From Hyaloperonospora brassicae (Eukaryota > Oomycota > Peronosporomycetes > Peronosporales > Peronosporaceae), in the NCBI GenBank assembly GCA_947650285.1, contig CANTFL010000086.1, positions 744,001 through 808,000 on the forward strand: a DNA stretch of 64,000 bases. Reading direction: 5' to 3'. Under the pieces are notes generated by a model. The model was given only the letters and a program-made list of their open reading frames with translations, did no database searches and was not told where the DNA came from. Positions 49,477 to 61,569 of this stretch are shown in pieces; the stretch's first letter is position 1; the number at the start of each line of letters is the position of its first letter. Position numbers and translations under genes: made by a program.

Positions 49477-49868
49477 CTGTAACGGGGCAGCCCGTTACAT
49501 GATATTGTCACTTAAGGAAAGTGACAATAAAGAATATAAGATGGATATTCTTTAAACAATATCACCAAAGTGGTGATATTGAAGGGTCGACCAAAGGGTC
49601 TGTTCATTGGTTGATATCGTGATGATATCAACCCACCAATCGCCGCAAGACGCGCAATGAGTGGTGACGAGACGTCACCATACATGCAGTTATATTAGTA
49701 TAATTGAATTAAGTCAAACGAAGAGACAGTAGTTTAAAGACTTAATTTATTAATATAACAGTTCTACTTTTACCCTACCTACGCTTCCTCGCTCGCCACG
49801 TGTACGTCCGTCGGGGCACCCAAATCCCTTGCGTTAAGTTACGCAAGGGTGTGCCCCGTTACAGAAAC
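49472..49868. mobile_element. Solo Gypsy LTR with 5-bp target-site duplication
   Basis: The LTR is 49477-49863 (387 bp), TGTAACGGGGCAG ... GTGCCCCGTTACA. It is flanked on both sides by GAAAC (49472-49476 and 49864-49868). It is the same family as 16412-16804 but inverted relative to it. No internal sequence remains, so recombination between two LTRs removed it. Eight or more perfect hairpins tile it, including TATTGTCACTT/AAGTGACAATA, CAATATCACCA/TGGTGATATTG and GGTTGATATC/GATATCAACC. Confidence 0.93.
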
Positions 49869-50602
49869 TGCGTAACTTTCATTGGCGAGGTCGCTTCTTA
49901 CTATTTTTGCAGCGTGCCAATAAATATATTTACAGCACGCCAAAAATGTATTGTTAGCGCGCCAATCCACTACGTTCTAGCTACTTATTTTCTGCTCGTG
50001 TTGCTTGGTTGAACTATCCTACCGCTCCTCTGATCAGATATTTAACATGTGAACAGCTACGCGACTTTTACCATAGCTGCTAATGAATCCTGCTTTCAGC
50101 GGATTTCATTGAGTTGCAACTGAACTTGCCCACAGCGATGCCGATTGAACTGATAACCTCCGTAAGTGCGAAAGAATCGCGGTCCCAACGCTCCGTGCTG
50201 CTTCTTCGGAGCGACCGTGATTGTTAGTGGCTGCTAGCTGACCAAGGCTTCCAGTCCTACGGGTATCACCCGTCTCGACAAATTTTACGCTAGCAATCGG
50301 GCTTTGAATATTCAGAACCCCCTCACAAAGTCGTCAAAAAGTGAAAGGGGTAGTTGATACGGTGCGGGTGAGTAAAAGTTTAAACTTGTGGTTGGTGGGT
50401 GTATCTGCATAACATTAGAATCGAGCTGAAACCACGAACTGAAAGTTCTAGCCGCTCACTAATCCACAAAAATTGGTGTCATGAAGAAATGTTGATCGAC
50501 AGTGTCTCATCGAGAGTATTGACGAGATCATCCTTACGTCTTACATGTCAGCATTTTACGCTCAGGGTGCTTCCTGGACTTGTTGTTGGCAAGCGCCATA
50601 CA
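49869..50602. other. Unassigned region
   Basis: No gene, repeat or domain recognised between the solo LTR and the LTR fragment at 50603. Confidence 0.5.
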
Positions 50603-51050
50603 TGTAACGGGGCTACACGTCGACTGGTAGTCGACAATAGGTGTGGTGCACACAAGGGATGGGATCCCCTTTTAAAGTGGTGTTAGAACACAGTATCAAT
50701 TGTTGGAGGCTGATGTCTGCCAACCATTGATTACGACATCTTTTAAGAGGTTATTTAGAAAATTAGCGAGTAGGTTAAATACTTTGTTCTAAGGTGTTGT
50801 TCAGGTTAAAAGAAGAAATAAAATTCAGTTCCCATTTTGATCCGATAGACACGTGCCTCTTTGAGGCGTTTTGTGATCGTTGAGGAGATAGCAATGCCTT
50901 GTTAAGGCAGCTACTCCTTGTGCACTCTGTGTGTTGATTCTCTGCATCGTTCGGTCCCCCTGGAACAGAGACCGTAAGCTCTATGAGCTTGTTGAATCTT
51001 TGAGCCGCGTTCTTTGAACCAAACCCTAGCTCTCTGAGCTGTTGATTCTT
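50603..51050 (+). repeat. Inverted, 3'-truncated LTR fragment
   Basis: It starts TGTAACGGGGCTACACGTCG and shares with the reverse complement of 61094-61569 a series of blocks (GTCGACAATAGGTGTGGTGC, AGAACACAGTA, AGACACGTGCC, TGGAACAGAGA). It is therefore the same LTR family in the opposite orientation to the copy at 61094. It fades out near 51050, next to the pol-linker remnant. Confidence 0.65.
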
Positions 51051-51983
51051 TGCGGATGACCACTACGCCGGATAAATTTCCGGCCTGCAAGGCTTGGCTA
51101 AATTCGCCGTCAGACATTTCGTCTAGTTCGAAGAGATCGTCCATGGACAGAAGAGTTGCGAGACGTATGTTACCATCAACATGACCAATTACTTCATTAA
51201 CAAGTGTATATAGTGTATTATTAACATTATTACTTCGTGACTTCTTAGACGTGGGGCGCTTAACAGTTGGCACCCTACGCTGAGATTGTTTTTTTAAAGA
51301 AACCTTACGCCTAGTAGAGGCCGGTACAGTTGGGTCCCCGTGGTTGCTATTCATCTTAGCACGCTCTATACTATGGCTCATGTCTTAAACGACATCCGGT
51401 GAAGAGTCACGTAACTCGAACACTTCACCCAGTGGATTTACACGTACCACTTTACGTACAGAATCCGGGCCTAGCCCTGAAAACTCTGGTTTCTCGCCAA
51501 CAATGCCATTACCGACATTCAGTGAGGTGCCATCTCGGCCGCCCTCACTTAGTGGAATTTCACGTGTCACCCCACTCACATCAGAGAAATTATATTCTTG
51601 ATGTCTCGGCACTAGGCCAACCATGCCTGCAGCATGCAGTGACTCAGTATCACAATGAGTATCACTCAACGTAGTACAATTCTCTTCACGTACGGGAAAA
51701 GAGCTCCGCCAATTTTAATGTCATTAATATTGGAGTAAATTAACTCTGACATACCAATGTCCAGCACATTGACATCTTCCGTCAATGGCTCGCGCCAACA
51801 GCGCTTTTCTCGCCTATCAAAGGTGGGTTCATGACTCTTCAAAGCTTCGCTAGGAACATTGCGCGTGGCGCCTAAGGTCTTGGACCTCCAATCAATCCAT
51901 GGCTCATGGCGTTCAAGCCAAGCCATAACCAGGATGAGATCATATCTATAGTCTAAATCGAGGACAAGACCGCGTTCAATGCT
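51051..51983 (-). pseudogene. Gypsy protease end and protease-RT linker of the older, interrupted element
   Basis: 51926-51666 begins MAWLERHEPWIDWRSKTLGA and includes VNVLDIGMSELIYSN, the end of a retroviral-type protease region. 51669-51385 and 51381-51050 continue the acidic linker in broken frames (SMDDLFELDEMSDGEFSQAL, LSGVVVIRKES), after which similarity to pol stops. It is separated from its gag (59650-61035) by the inserted element. Confidence 0.65.
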
Positions 51984-51988
51984 GTCAA

Positions 51989-52310
51989 TGTAACGGGGCT
52001 AGAATAATCCATTACTTAAATTACACTATTGTTTTGAGGAAGCTCAAAACCCAAGTCTTTGGTGTTTAGTATGTGTAACTCTGTTTTTATTTTTGTCTTA
52101 TAAATCATCCTAAGTACGAATGGTTCCGTTGGACTCATGAAAACCACTCAATCTACGTGCCTATATCATACTGGCTAATAATGGTGCTGAGCCCATTAAA
52201 CCAGCTAAAAGATACGACGTGCTACTTTCGCTACTTCGAACGTAACACCCCTACTTAAGTAACATGTAAACTTAATCGAAACTACTTATGTAACGGGGTG
52301 GCCCATTACA
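51989..52310 (-). repeat. 3' LTR (left) of the nested Gypsy element, 322 bp
   Basis: TGTAACGGGGCTAG ... GGCCCATTACA. It contains TTTTGAG-GAAG-CTCAAAA and a terminal TGTAA/TTACA inverted repeat. It pairs with 59323-59644. Confidence 0.95.
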
Positions 52311-52323
52311 TCACTTTCTTCTC
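52311..52323 (-). other. Polypurine tract
   Basis: The minus strand reads GAGAAGAAAGTGA directly against the 3' LTR, a standard plus-strand primer. It shares the terminal GTGA with the tract at 16805-16817. Confidence 0.8.
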
Positions 52324-52385
52324 AAGACAGCATTTACGAACCGTGAGTGCTCAACCACAAGACCCAACGACGCACAAGCCAAACG

Positions 52386-53749
52386 ATGACTGAAGACGCA
52401 GACGCCAACACCACAGCACTCCCGTGCACAATCAGCGGGAGTTTAGTAGACCACGTGATGGATCAGCACCTGATACCTTGGGCGCTGTACGACTTGTCCG
52501 GAGCTCGAGCTCCGGACTCTCTCGAAACGATGCAGGACTACTTCCGGCGTTTCCGTGGGTTGCGCGGGTAGACTCTCGATGGCATCTCGTACGATTCGCT
52601 CGAGCGGTCTTGGTGCGCGTTCATTCGGCGGTGGAACCGGTTGCTCAAAGACGGAAGAAAATTTCATCAGTGGCTGTCCAATCGCGAAGATACCCACGCC
52701 GATCATTCAATCGGTGTACTGCGCGAAAAAAATTGCGAAAACGCGTGGAACGTAGATCGACTCTGCTACGTTCATGTACACGAATCTTGTTACTCTTGTG
52801 ACTCGATGCCTCGTCCAACTCGCGAGGCTTGGCAAGGACACGTCGTTCAGTATCCACTGAGCGAGTATGAACAGCTCTGGATCGGATGGTATGGGCGCAG
52901 CTTGATGGAGCGCAAGACTGCAGTTAATCGTGGCGCGTCACGCTGGCGACACCACTCGCGTTCTCGAGATCGTGGTGCCATGCGCTCGCCACGACGCTCT
53001 CGTTCTCGTGATCGTGGCGATACACGTTCGACGCGACGTTCTCTTCGCAGCTCTTCATCTCGTCGTCGTGGTGATGTTTCACCACGACGTTCTCGCAATC
53101 ACTCTCGGTCTCGTAGTCGTGGTATCGCTCCACCACGACACCGTCGTCGTTCATATCGTTCTCGATCACCGCGAGAGCACACAGGTCGTGGATCAAATCT
53201 GCACCAAGCGTATGCACGGATTCGTCAGCCCGAACGACGTCTGGAACGTCTCGAAGAAGCGAAGAGCGCGGTTCCCACGTATCCTGCTCGGGTGGAAACC
53301 CGAGCCAACGTACACGATACTTGGGCGCGGTTGGAACCGCGCGCTCATGGTGTCGCGACGAGGGTCCTCATGACCCAATAAGCGTTCAACAATCCAGCGC
53401 TTCTGACCTTCCGCGTCCACAAGCGGTGGTGGGCCCTCGCGGTGATACTACTGGCGTCCTGGTTTTTCAGGATGATGTAGATGCGGCCGTGAACAAGGCT
53501 GTTGATGTCCATCTGGAAGCTGAAGCTGCCCTTGATCGATCTGCGCGGGCTGAGGAAACAGCGAACGAGATTCGACAGTCGAACCGCGAGCTGCTTGAAC
53601 GGATGCGGAATCTGGAACGCCAGGTTATTGGGCACGCGCAGACTAAGACGGAGCCGCGTCCGATGTCACTGGCGAGTCAAGCAAGGCGAGAGAAAAGGTC
53701 GACCTATGAGCCTTTGACTCCGAGGACGGAGCTAACCCGTGAAGCGTAG
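52386..53749 (+). pseudogene. Opposite-strand ORF of the nested element, Arg/Ser-rich
   Basis: The ORF starts MTEDADANTTALP 75 bp inside the LTR. One in-frame TAG (52569) interrupts it, and the same frame then runs to 53381. A frameshift near there joins it to the frame ending at 53749. It contains RSWCAFIRRWNRLLKDGRKF and CYVHVHESCYSC (C-x7-C-x2-C), paralleling the 16944-18548 ORF. An SR/RD-rich domain follows (about 52930-53175, units such as SRSRDRG and RRSRSR), then a charged, probably helical tail (EETANEIRQSNRELLERMRN). It overlaps the integrase end and chromodomain remnant on the other strand. The function is unknown; RS domains often bind RNA or splicing factors. Confidence 0.55.
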
Positions 53750-53936
53750 CCGGACGATACTCCTTAAGCCTCCCGACGTAAAACGTTGGATGAATTCGCA
53801 GTGAAGAAGGGATGTATAGCGTGTATGCGTCGCCGATCGCCTTGAGTACCGTGAATGGTCCGATGAAACGTGGCGCGAGTTTGCTCGCGCCGAGATTGGT
53901 TACTGCTGATTCTCGTAGGCCTTCGGTAGATAACAA
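53193..53936 (-). pseudogene. Integrase C-terminal module and degraded chromodomain
   Basis: 53936-53643 has LAPRFIGPFTVLKAIGDAYT and HPTFYVGRLKEY, the GPY/F-type module. 53420-53193 keeps RWIVERLLGHED and then, frame-shifted, GFHPSRIRGN, a damaged chromodomain. Both overlap the opposite-strand ORF. Confidence 0.7.
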
Positions 53937-54172
53937 TACACGATCACCTTTCTTGAATGTACTCGTGTTCCTTCTTCCACGTTTGTCTGCATTCGCTTTC
54001 TGTTTATCCCTGCAGATCGAAGAGTACCGCGTACAAACCTCGTGATGGCTTGACGTTGGACTATAATTTCTGAAACAGCCATGTCTTCAATTGGTCGCGT
54101 CTATTCAATCGGCGCGTAGTTGGCTTAAGAATTTCGCATACCCGAAGAAGGGTCAATCAGCGTCTGTGTAGT

Positions 54173-54889
54173 TCATTGAGCTATCGGGGACGCCACGTCA
54201 CGTGGCGTCGAAACAGAAGACTTCGCCTTGGAATGGTTGACAACATTCGCGCTCAGAATACCGTGAGCTTCACTCGATCGTTGTTTATCGTTATCACCCC
54301 CCGCCAGAGTGGAGCCACGAAGAGCCGTGGGTTGACCCACGGCAAGAAGAGTAGGTACACGAGGATGACGGGCCGAATTTGCAAAAAATGGCGTCAACCC
54401 CGCTGACGCGTAAACCGCGTTGTTGAGTGCAATCTCCGCGAGTGTCAAAAATGCACTCCAACTCGTAAAGGAAGCTGCATCGCTTCGAAGAACATCATCG
54501 AGGACTCGATTATCTCTCCCTGTTTGCCCATCCGTTTTCGGATGGGCTGCTGTCGACATTTGCAGCTTTGTGCCAAGCAACTCGAACAATGACGTCCAAA
54601 AGGTAGATGTGAAACGAGGATCACGGTCCGAGACAATGTTGTCTGGTAGACCGTGATGGCGAAACACATTGTCAATGAAGTGCACCGCGGTCTCAGCCGC
54701 GGTGATCGTTGCATGAACAGGCACCAGATGTGTCATTTTGCTGAATCTGTCGACAAAGACCAGAATACCCGTTCGGTCTTGGATATCTGGTGTAAGACCG
54801 AAGATAAAGTCCATTGAGACAGAGCTCCAAGCCTGAGCTGCAATTGGCAGGGGTCGCAGGGGTGCCTGCGACGATGGAGATGATTTCAC
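54173..54889 (-). pseudogene. Integrase core with catalytic Glu replaced
   Basis: The integrase core reads SVSMDFIFGL (first Asp), VSDRDPRFTS (second Asp) and TDGQTGRDNRVLDD. The third acidic residue, Glu in the homologous TDGQTERANR at 19.3 kb, is Gly here. The strand-transfer site is therefore incomplete. The 239-residue frame is otherwise open. Confidence 0.88.
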
Positions 54890-54928
54890 GCGCTGACATA
54901 TTTTGCAGGTGCGAGCCCAGTTGCGAAC

Positions 54929-56003
54929 CTACTTGTACATGTGAAGCCAGAAGAAGTCACGCGAGATATCCGCGAATGTATTTTCGCGGCCCAGATTACC
55001 GCCAATTGGGGAGTCATGGTACTCGTGGATGATACGAGCACGCAAATCCAAGTAATTTGCAATCACCGTTCGAGGTGCATCGAACTTATCGATGCTGTAT
55101 AACAGCAAATCACCGTCCATACTGTATCGTTGAATGTGTTCACGCTTCGTTCGCGAAAGATCTCCCAGTACAGCATCACTGGGAGCGCGCAGATAGGCAA
55201 TAATGTCCGCGTAATCCGGATCGTTCGCGTAAGCCGCGACAATTTCATCGAAAAGGCAAAACTCGGGTGTGACCCGAGTTAGATTCAACGACACATCACG
55301 TCGCACATCGATCGTCTTCATCGTCGTCGTCAGTTGCCTGACGTCTCAGTGCCATACGAGGATCATAATCTGGACGTCGTGATAGTGCGTCAGCAAGAAT
55401 GTTAGTCTTGCCTCGCTTGTAGTGCACGACAAAGTTGTACTCGGAGAAGAAAAAGAGCCACCGTTTTATCCGTTGTGACAGGTGTGAGCTCTTCATTGCT
55501 GTTCGCAGCGATGCATGATCCGTATACAGGAATAACGTGCGTTCGCCCAGTAGGTGGACACGAAACTTGATGAGTGCGTTGCGCATCGCTAGCAGTTCCT
55601 CATCGTGAACCGGATAGTTCCTCTCTGCCGGCTTCATCTGTCGTGACTGATAGCTCACGACTCGTTCACGGTCCGCATGATCAAACTGCATGAGGGCGCA
55701 ACCAATTGCAAAGTCACTTGCATCACACACCACGTGAAACGGTTTGGTGTCGTCAGGGAGTATCAACACTGGCGCCGACGCTAGGCTCTTTTTTACTGCG
55801 TCAAAGTCAGCTTGGTGTTTGGGGCGCCACGACCACGTGGCGTCTTTCTTCCGAAGTGTCGACAGGGGCTGTATAGAACCGGCGTAATCCTTTGTGTACT
55901 TATGAAAGTAATTAGCTAGACCGAGCCATTGACGCAACCCAGTAGGATTCTTGGGTAGGCCAAGAACAGATTGACGACACCTTCTCTGCATTGGCTCGAA
56001 CAC
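54929..56003 (-). pseudogene. RNase H and zinc-binding regions
   Basis: 56003-55296 gives the RT connection (RQWLGLANYFHKYTKDYAGS) and RNase H (VVCDASDFAIG, HDEELLAMRNAL, YTDHASLRTA, ADALSRRPDY). 55321-54929, in another frame, gives the segment before integrase with HEYHDSPIGGN; the second His of the usual HH/H pattern and GGH is altered to GGN. Confidence 0.85.
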
Positions 56004-56016
56004 CCGATTTGCTCAC

Positions 56017-56847
56017 TTAGCAGCCCAGCACCGGAATATTCGGTGCACAGAATATGCACTTCTTCAAAATTGCATATAACTTGTTATCTCGCATGACTTG
56101 GAACCCCTGCTTCAGGTGTTGAAGGTGAACTTGGACAGCACTGAGGTTGCCCTCAGTGCGACTGTGGACAAAAATGTCATCAAAGTAGCTCTGGGCAAAG
56201 TCTCGAAGCGGTCTCAACACTTGAGATACCATGCGATTGAAAGTGGCTGGTGCGTTCTTCAATCCTTGTGGCATCACCAGCCACTCCCATAGCATACCAC
56301 TCGGAGTGCTTACCGCAGTGAGTGGTATGTCACTCTGTCGCATTAAGATCTGGTAGAAGCCATCGGTCAGATCGATCGCGCTGAAGATGACGCTACCTGA
56401 CATGGAGTTTAGAACCATGTCTTTCCTGGGGATTGGCGTTTGGGCAGGAATAGTGGCATCGTTGAGCTTCTTAAACGCATGCAGTATACGCCAGCCTCCC
56501 GTAGCCTTCTTCACGCAGAAGGTTGGAGTCGAATGGGGTAAGACACTCTCACGCACATGACCGGCCTTGTGACGACCTTCGAAGAATGCATCAATATCCT
56601 CGACTTGGTCTCGAGGCAACGGCCACTGGCGTGTCACACAATATTTCGATTTTGGCACGAGATCAATCACGTGCCGCACACCACGATCGGCAGGGAGTTC
56701 AGCCGTAATCTTGTCCGGGAACACGTCGGCGTACTCTTGTGCAATGTCGTAGACAGGGTTACCAGACTCGCGCAGAGCCTCCCAAGATTGCGACGCAAAT
56801 CTTTCTTCGCGCGCTGGCTTTTTTTCAGCGCTTCGAGGGCGCGTCAT
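56017..56847 (-). pseudogene. Reverse transcriptase domain
   Basis: 276 codons contain RHVIDLVPKSKYCVTRQWPL, FSAIDLTDGFYQI, MPQGLKNAPATFNRM and the catalytic YFDDIFVHS, all expected for Ty3/Gypsy RT. The frame ends at TAA (56017-56019) directly after VLGC. Pol sequence continues past this stop in the same frame (VSKSGVRA) and then shifts frame near 55980. Confidence 0.9.
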
Positions 56848-56863
56848 TCGCTCCTCATTCGCC

Positions 56864-58228
<1,365 letters not shown>

Positions 58229-58248
58229 ACCAGTAGAATGCCCTGCAC

Positions 58249-59296
58249 CTACTGGTCTCGTCCGTATTTTGGACGGGTTAGCGGAGCACCTCCCTCATGA
58301 TGGATGTCCGTCGTATGTACCGACTTCGGTGATGGCGCACGGCATTCAGCCGCGCGATGTCCCGGCTTTCGGCATCGAAAGCAGATCATCTGACGTCCGC
58401 TTCGGACGTCGCCCTTGTAGGACGTAGCGCGTCGTCGGTCACCCGACGACTTAAGTACATCGATCTCCATAGGTTCCGGGCCCGCCGATCTGACAGCGGT
58501 AACAACTGAAGGCTTGGTATAGGCCTTAGTGACTCTTAAGTCCTCACGGAGGCGATAGCGAAAGCCTCCTCCAACGTGCATGCTCCGCGCGTTCCAGCGA
58601 TAGAAGAGTCTGCCCTTCACGCATGCCATCGACAAACACGTTCACTTGTGTGTACATGTCCATGGGATGCGGGATAATGCACGACGCCAGATGTCGAGCC
58701 ATCTGCACGTAGTCACGCATGGACATCTTACTCTGTCGCAAAAAGAGGAAATTTGAACGCACCAACTTCTCTTCCTGTGGCGGCTCAGAGGCGAGCCGAA
58801 GGTCACTCTGGATGGCTTCCAGAGTGGGGAACGCGTACTCGTCCACAACGAGTTTAACCAAGGCCCACTCTTTGGCTTTCCCAGCGAAACTGGGAAGGAG
58901 GAAGTTGACCTTTGCTTGAGGAGCCTCGGAAAGTCTCGAGGCGATAGCAATGTCAACTTCTCGGAACCAACGCGACAACGACAAGCGTTCTTTTTCTTCG
59001 ACAGAGTAGGCGGAGGTCTCCATCTTCACAGCATCGTTCCGTGAAGTCCGCGAGGGAGTTAAACCTCGCCGATTGGATTCGGCGAGCTCGCGAGCCATGT
59101 AGTCGTGTATGGCGAGACACTGTCCAGCAGGAGTCACTAGTTTCATCAGCGACACAACGAATGCCTCACCAGATATCGCCGCGAGGCGATTTAGTGCATC
59201 CCACTCAACACCAGTAAGATGTAGAAAAGTCGCGTGCTCCAGACTCACATCTGCAGCGTCAAAGTACGACGAATCGCTCATCCCAAACTCGGGCAT
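58249..59296 (-). pseudogene. Gag with zinc knuckle, one frameshift
   Basis: The start at 59296 ([10 protein letters not shown]) lies just inside the primer-binding site. The capsid-like region includes [29 protein letters not shown] and [21 protein letters not shown] frameshift near 58570 joins it to [16 protein letters not shown] and the knuckle CFRCRKPGHRAAEC (C-x2-C-x4-H-x4-C). It ends at a TGA at 58249-58251. Confidence 0.9.
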
Positions 59297-59302
59297 GGGA
59301 AG

Positions 59303-59320
59303 GACTACTAAGTGCTACCA
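59303..59320 (-). other. Primer-binding site
   Basis: After two bases (59321-59322) following the 5' LTR, the minus strand reads TGGTAGCACTTAGTAG. TGGTAGC fits the GCUACCA end of initiator tRNA-Met. The same site adjoins LTRs at 45393 and 61094. Confidence 0.7.
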
Positions 59321-59322
59321 GG

Positions 59323-59644
59323 TGTAACGGGGCTAGAATAACCCCTTAGTTAACGTACAATATTGTTTTGAGGAAGCTCAAAACCCAAGTCTTAGGTGTT
59401 AAGTATGTGTAACTCTGTTTTTATTTTTGTCTTATAAATCATCCTAAGTACGAATGGTTCCGTTGGACTCATGAAAACCACTCAATCTACGTGCCTATAT
59501 CATACTGGCTAATAATGGTGCTGAGCCCATTAAACCAGCTAAAAGATAGGACGTGCTACTTTCGCTACTTCGAACGTAACACCCCTACTTAAGTAACATG
59601 TAACCTTAATCGAAACTACTTATGTAACGGGGTGGCTTATTACA
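59323..59644 (-). repeat. 5' LTR (right) of the nested Gypsy element, 322 bp
   Basis: It is the partner of 51989-52310, about 96% identical by eye. Half of the differences fall in the first 50 bp. Confidence 0.95.
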
Positions 59645-59649
59645 GTCAA

Positions 59650-61035
59650 AGTCCAAAAACTTCACACCTAAGTTAAACGGAACGTTAGGCACCGTGACGC
59701 GACTACCAGTCGCTAAACGAACGGTGATCGAATCACCTTTATGCGCTTTGAGCGCTTCAGCATGTCGCTAACTTCCCTCAAGGGAACGACGTCAAGCATA
59801 ATTGCATTATGCTCCGAGGTCGATTAAGATCGACCGATGCTTCTCAAAGCCTTAAATTTTCGCCTCGGCGACTAACAAGCCTGGCTTTTATCCACGCTCT
59901 GTGCTGTCGTGCACAGAGCTCAGTGGGGCTAAGCCCTGTTTCATTCTTCCTCGTAGAGAAGTGACAGATCTCAGTTCTACCCCAGTAGGGCGACCCGCAC
60001 CTACTGGGTGTCGACGTTTCCCCGTGCCATACCTGGTTTCTGGTTGTGGCTGGGGTTTCGACCCATAGAAGTCGGTTGTTGCTTACGCAAAGGACAATAG
60101 AGACGCAAGTGTTTAGTGCTTCCGCACATGTAACATCGTCTCACTTCGTGTCGTTGCTCTGCAAACGGAAGCTCCGCTTCATCTTCATCTTCAGCATGGC
60201 TAAGATTTATCGGTTCAGGCTTCCATTAAGCTGATCTTTTTGCTGAGGTTGCCCACGCATAGCTTAGACTGTACCCATTCCAGCCAAGTCTTGCTCATCT
60301 AAAGTTATGCTGAGCATTCTGAGCGATGCTCACATCCTCTTTAAAAGTCGAGGGATGGACTTGAAAGACCTCGGTCCTGATAACGCCAGTTCAAAGAACT
60401 TCCATAACGACTGTCACGTAGACGGTCTCAGGAAGAAGGTCGGACTGCATATTAGCCATTAGAGTTATCAACGCCTGGACATAGTCCGTTAGCTCGTTCT
60501 TACCCTAACGGGTGGAAAAGATGCGTGATCGCACGCGAGAGGCCTGGTAAGGCAGCGAGAAAACTTGCATAAGGTCTTACTTAAGCGAATGCCATGTGAA
60601 AAGAGCCAGGTCGACCGACATACCACACGTCAGAGCCCACTCTATAGCTCTTCCATCACGCTTTGAGATGGCCAGCGATACTCAGTGATGCTCGATTGAG
60701 ATTAAGCCAGATCTCATGGCTATTTCAATCTCACGGATACAGAGAGTGAGGTTTTCACCCTCCTATTCGGGGAAATGTTTGACGTCCACCATCAGGGGAC
60801 GAGGCTCAGCCTCTTTGTCTAGCATGGCCACAAAGTGTGTAGGCATAGCCGACGCTACTTGGTTTTGAACCTCCCCTAAAAGGACTATTTTATACTGCAT
60901 AAAAGCCTAGACACGCGCGTTACGCACTTCGGGACCTTGCGTAGCGAGAAACTCAACATATTATGGGCCTACGGCAGCGGTCAGCTTATCCAGCGCAACC
61001 TTTTGGGCCTCGCTGAGATGTGTGGATTTCCCCAT
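59650..61035 (-). pseudogene. Decayed gag of the older, interrupted Gypsy element
   Basis: One minus frame from ATG at 61035 reads MGKSTHLSEAQKVALDKLTA and then continues as gag (GEVQNQVASAMPTHFVAML, REIEIAMRSGLISIEHH, SKRDGRAIEWALTC, GKNELTDYVQA). It is broken by six stops, each one C-to-T change from Gln or Arg codons. A zinc knuckle CYMCGSTKHLRLYC remains at 60135-60094. The insertion at 59645-59649 cuts it from the protease remnant at 51983. Confidence 0.8.
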
Positions 61036-61082
61036 CCTCACAGAGAGTCGGTCGTAACGACTCAGGCGTAGATTGACTACGA

Positions 61083-61091
61083 GTGCTACCA
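61083..61091 (-). other. Primer-binding site of the older element
   Basis: The minus strand reads TGGTAGCAC two bases after the LTR starting at 61094. Confidence 0.6.
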
Positions 61092-61093
61092 AG

Positions 61094-61569
61094 TGTAGCG
61101 GAGCTACACAGCTCCTTCAGTCAGAGGAAGACTGAACGCTCTTACGAGCAACTTAGGTTCGAGAACCCGACTCCTGATAGTCACACAAGCTCAAGAGGCT
61201 ACAATCTCTGTTCCAAAAGGGAATAAACGATTTAAATGAATCTCAGCACATAGTGCTTAAGGACAAGCTATCTTCACAGGCGTTTCTTAGTCCTTACGAT
61301 CAAGACGCCCCGTAGGGCACGTGTCTCTTACTGATCGAAAGGTGAACTGAACTTTATTTCTTATTTTTACCTAAAAGAACAACTTCGAACAACGTAATTA
61401 ACCTGTCGTGAATTACACCTCGTAAAAGATCTCGCAATCAACGGATGAAGGACATTAGTCTTCAACAATTGATACAATTACTGTGTTCTAATATCACTTG
61501 ACAGGGGACCACATCTCTTGTGTGCACCACACCTATTGTCGACTATTAGTCGACGTGTACCCAGTTGCA
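61094..61569 (-). repeat. 5' LTR of the older Gypsy element, about 476 bp
   Basis: Diverged ends are TGTAGCGGAGC and CCAGTTGCA. The body matches, in inverse orientation, the fragment at 50603-51050. A primer-binding site and a gag start lie in order on its left. Confidence 0.7.
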
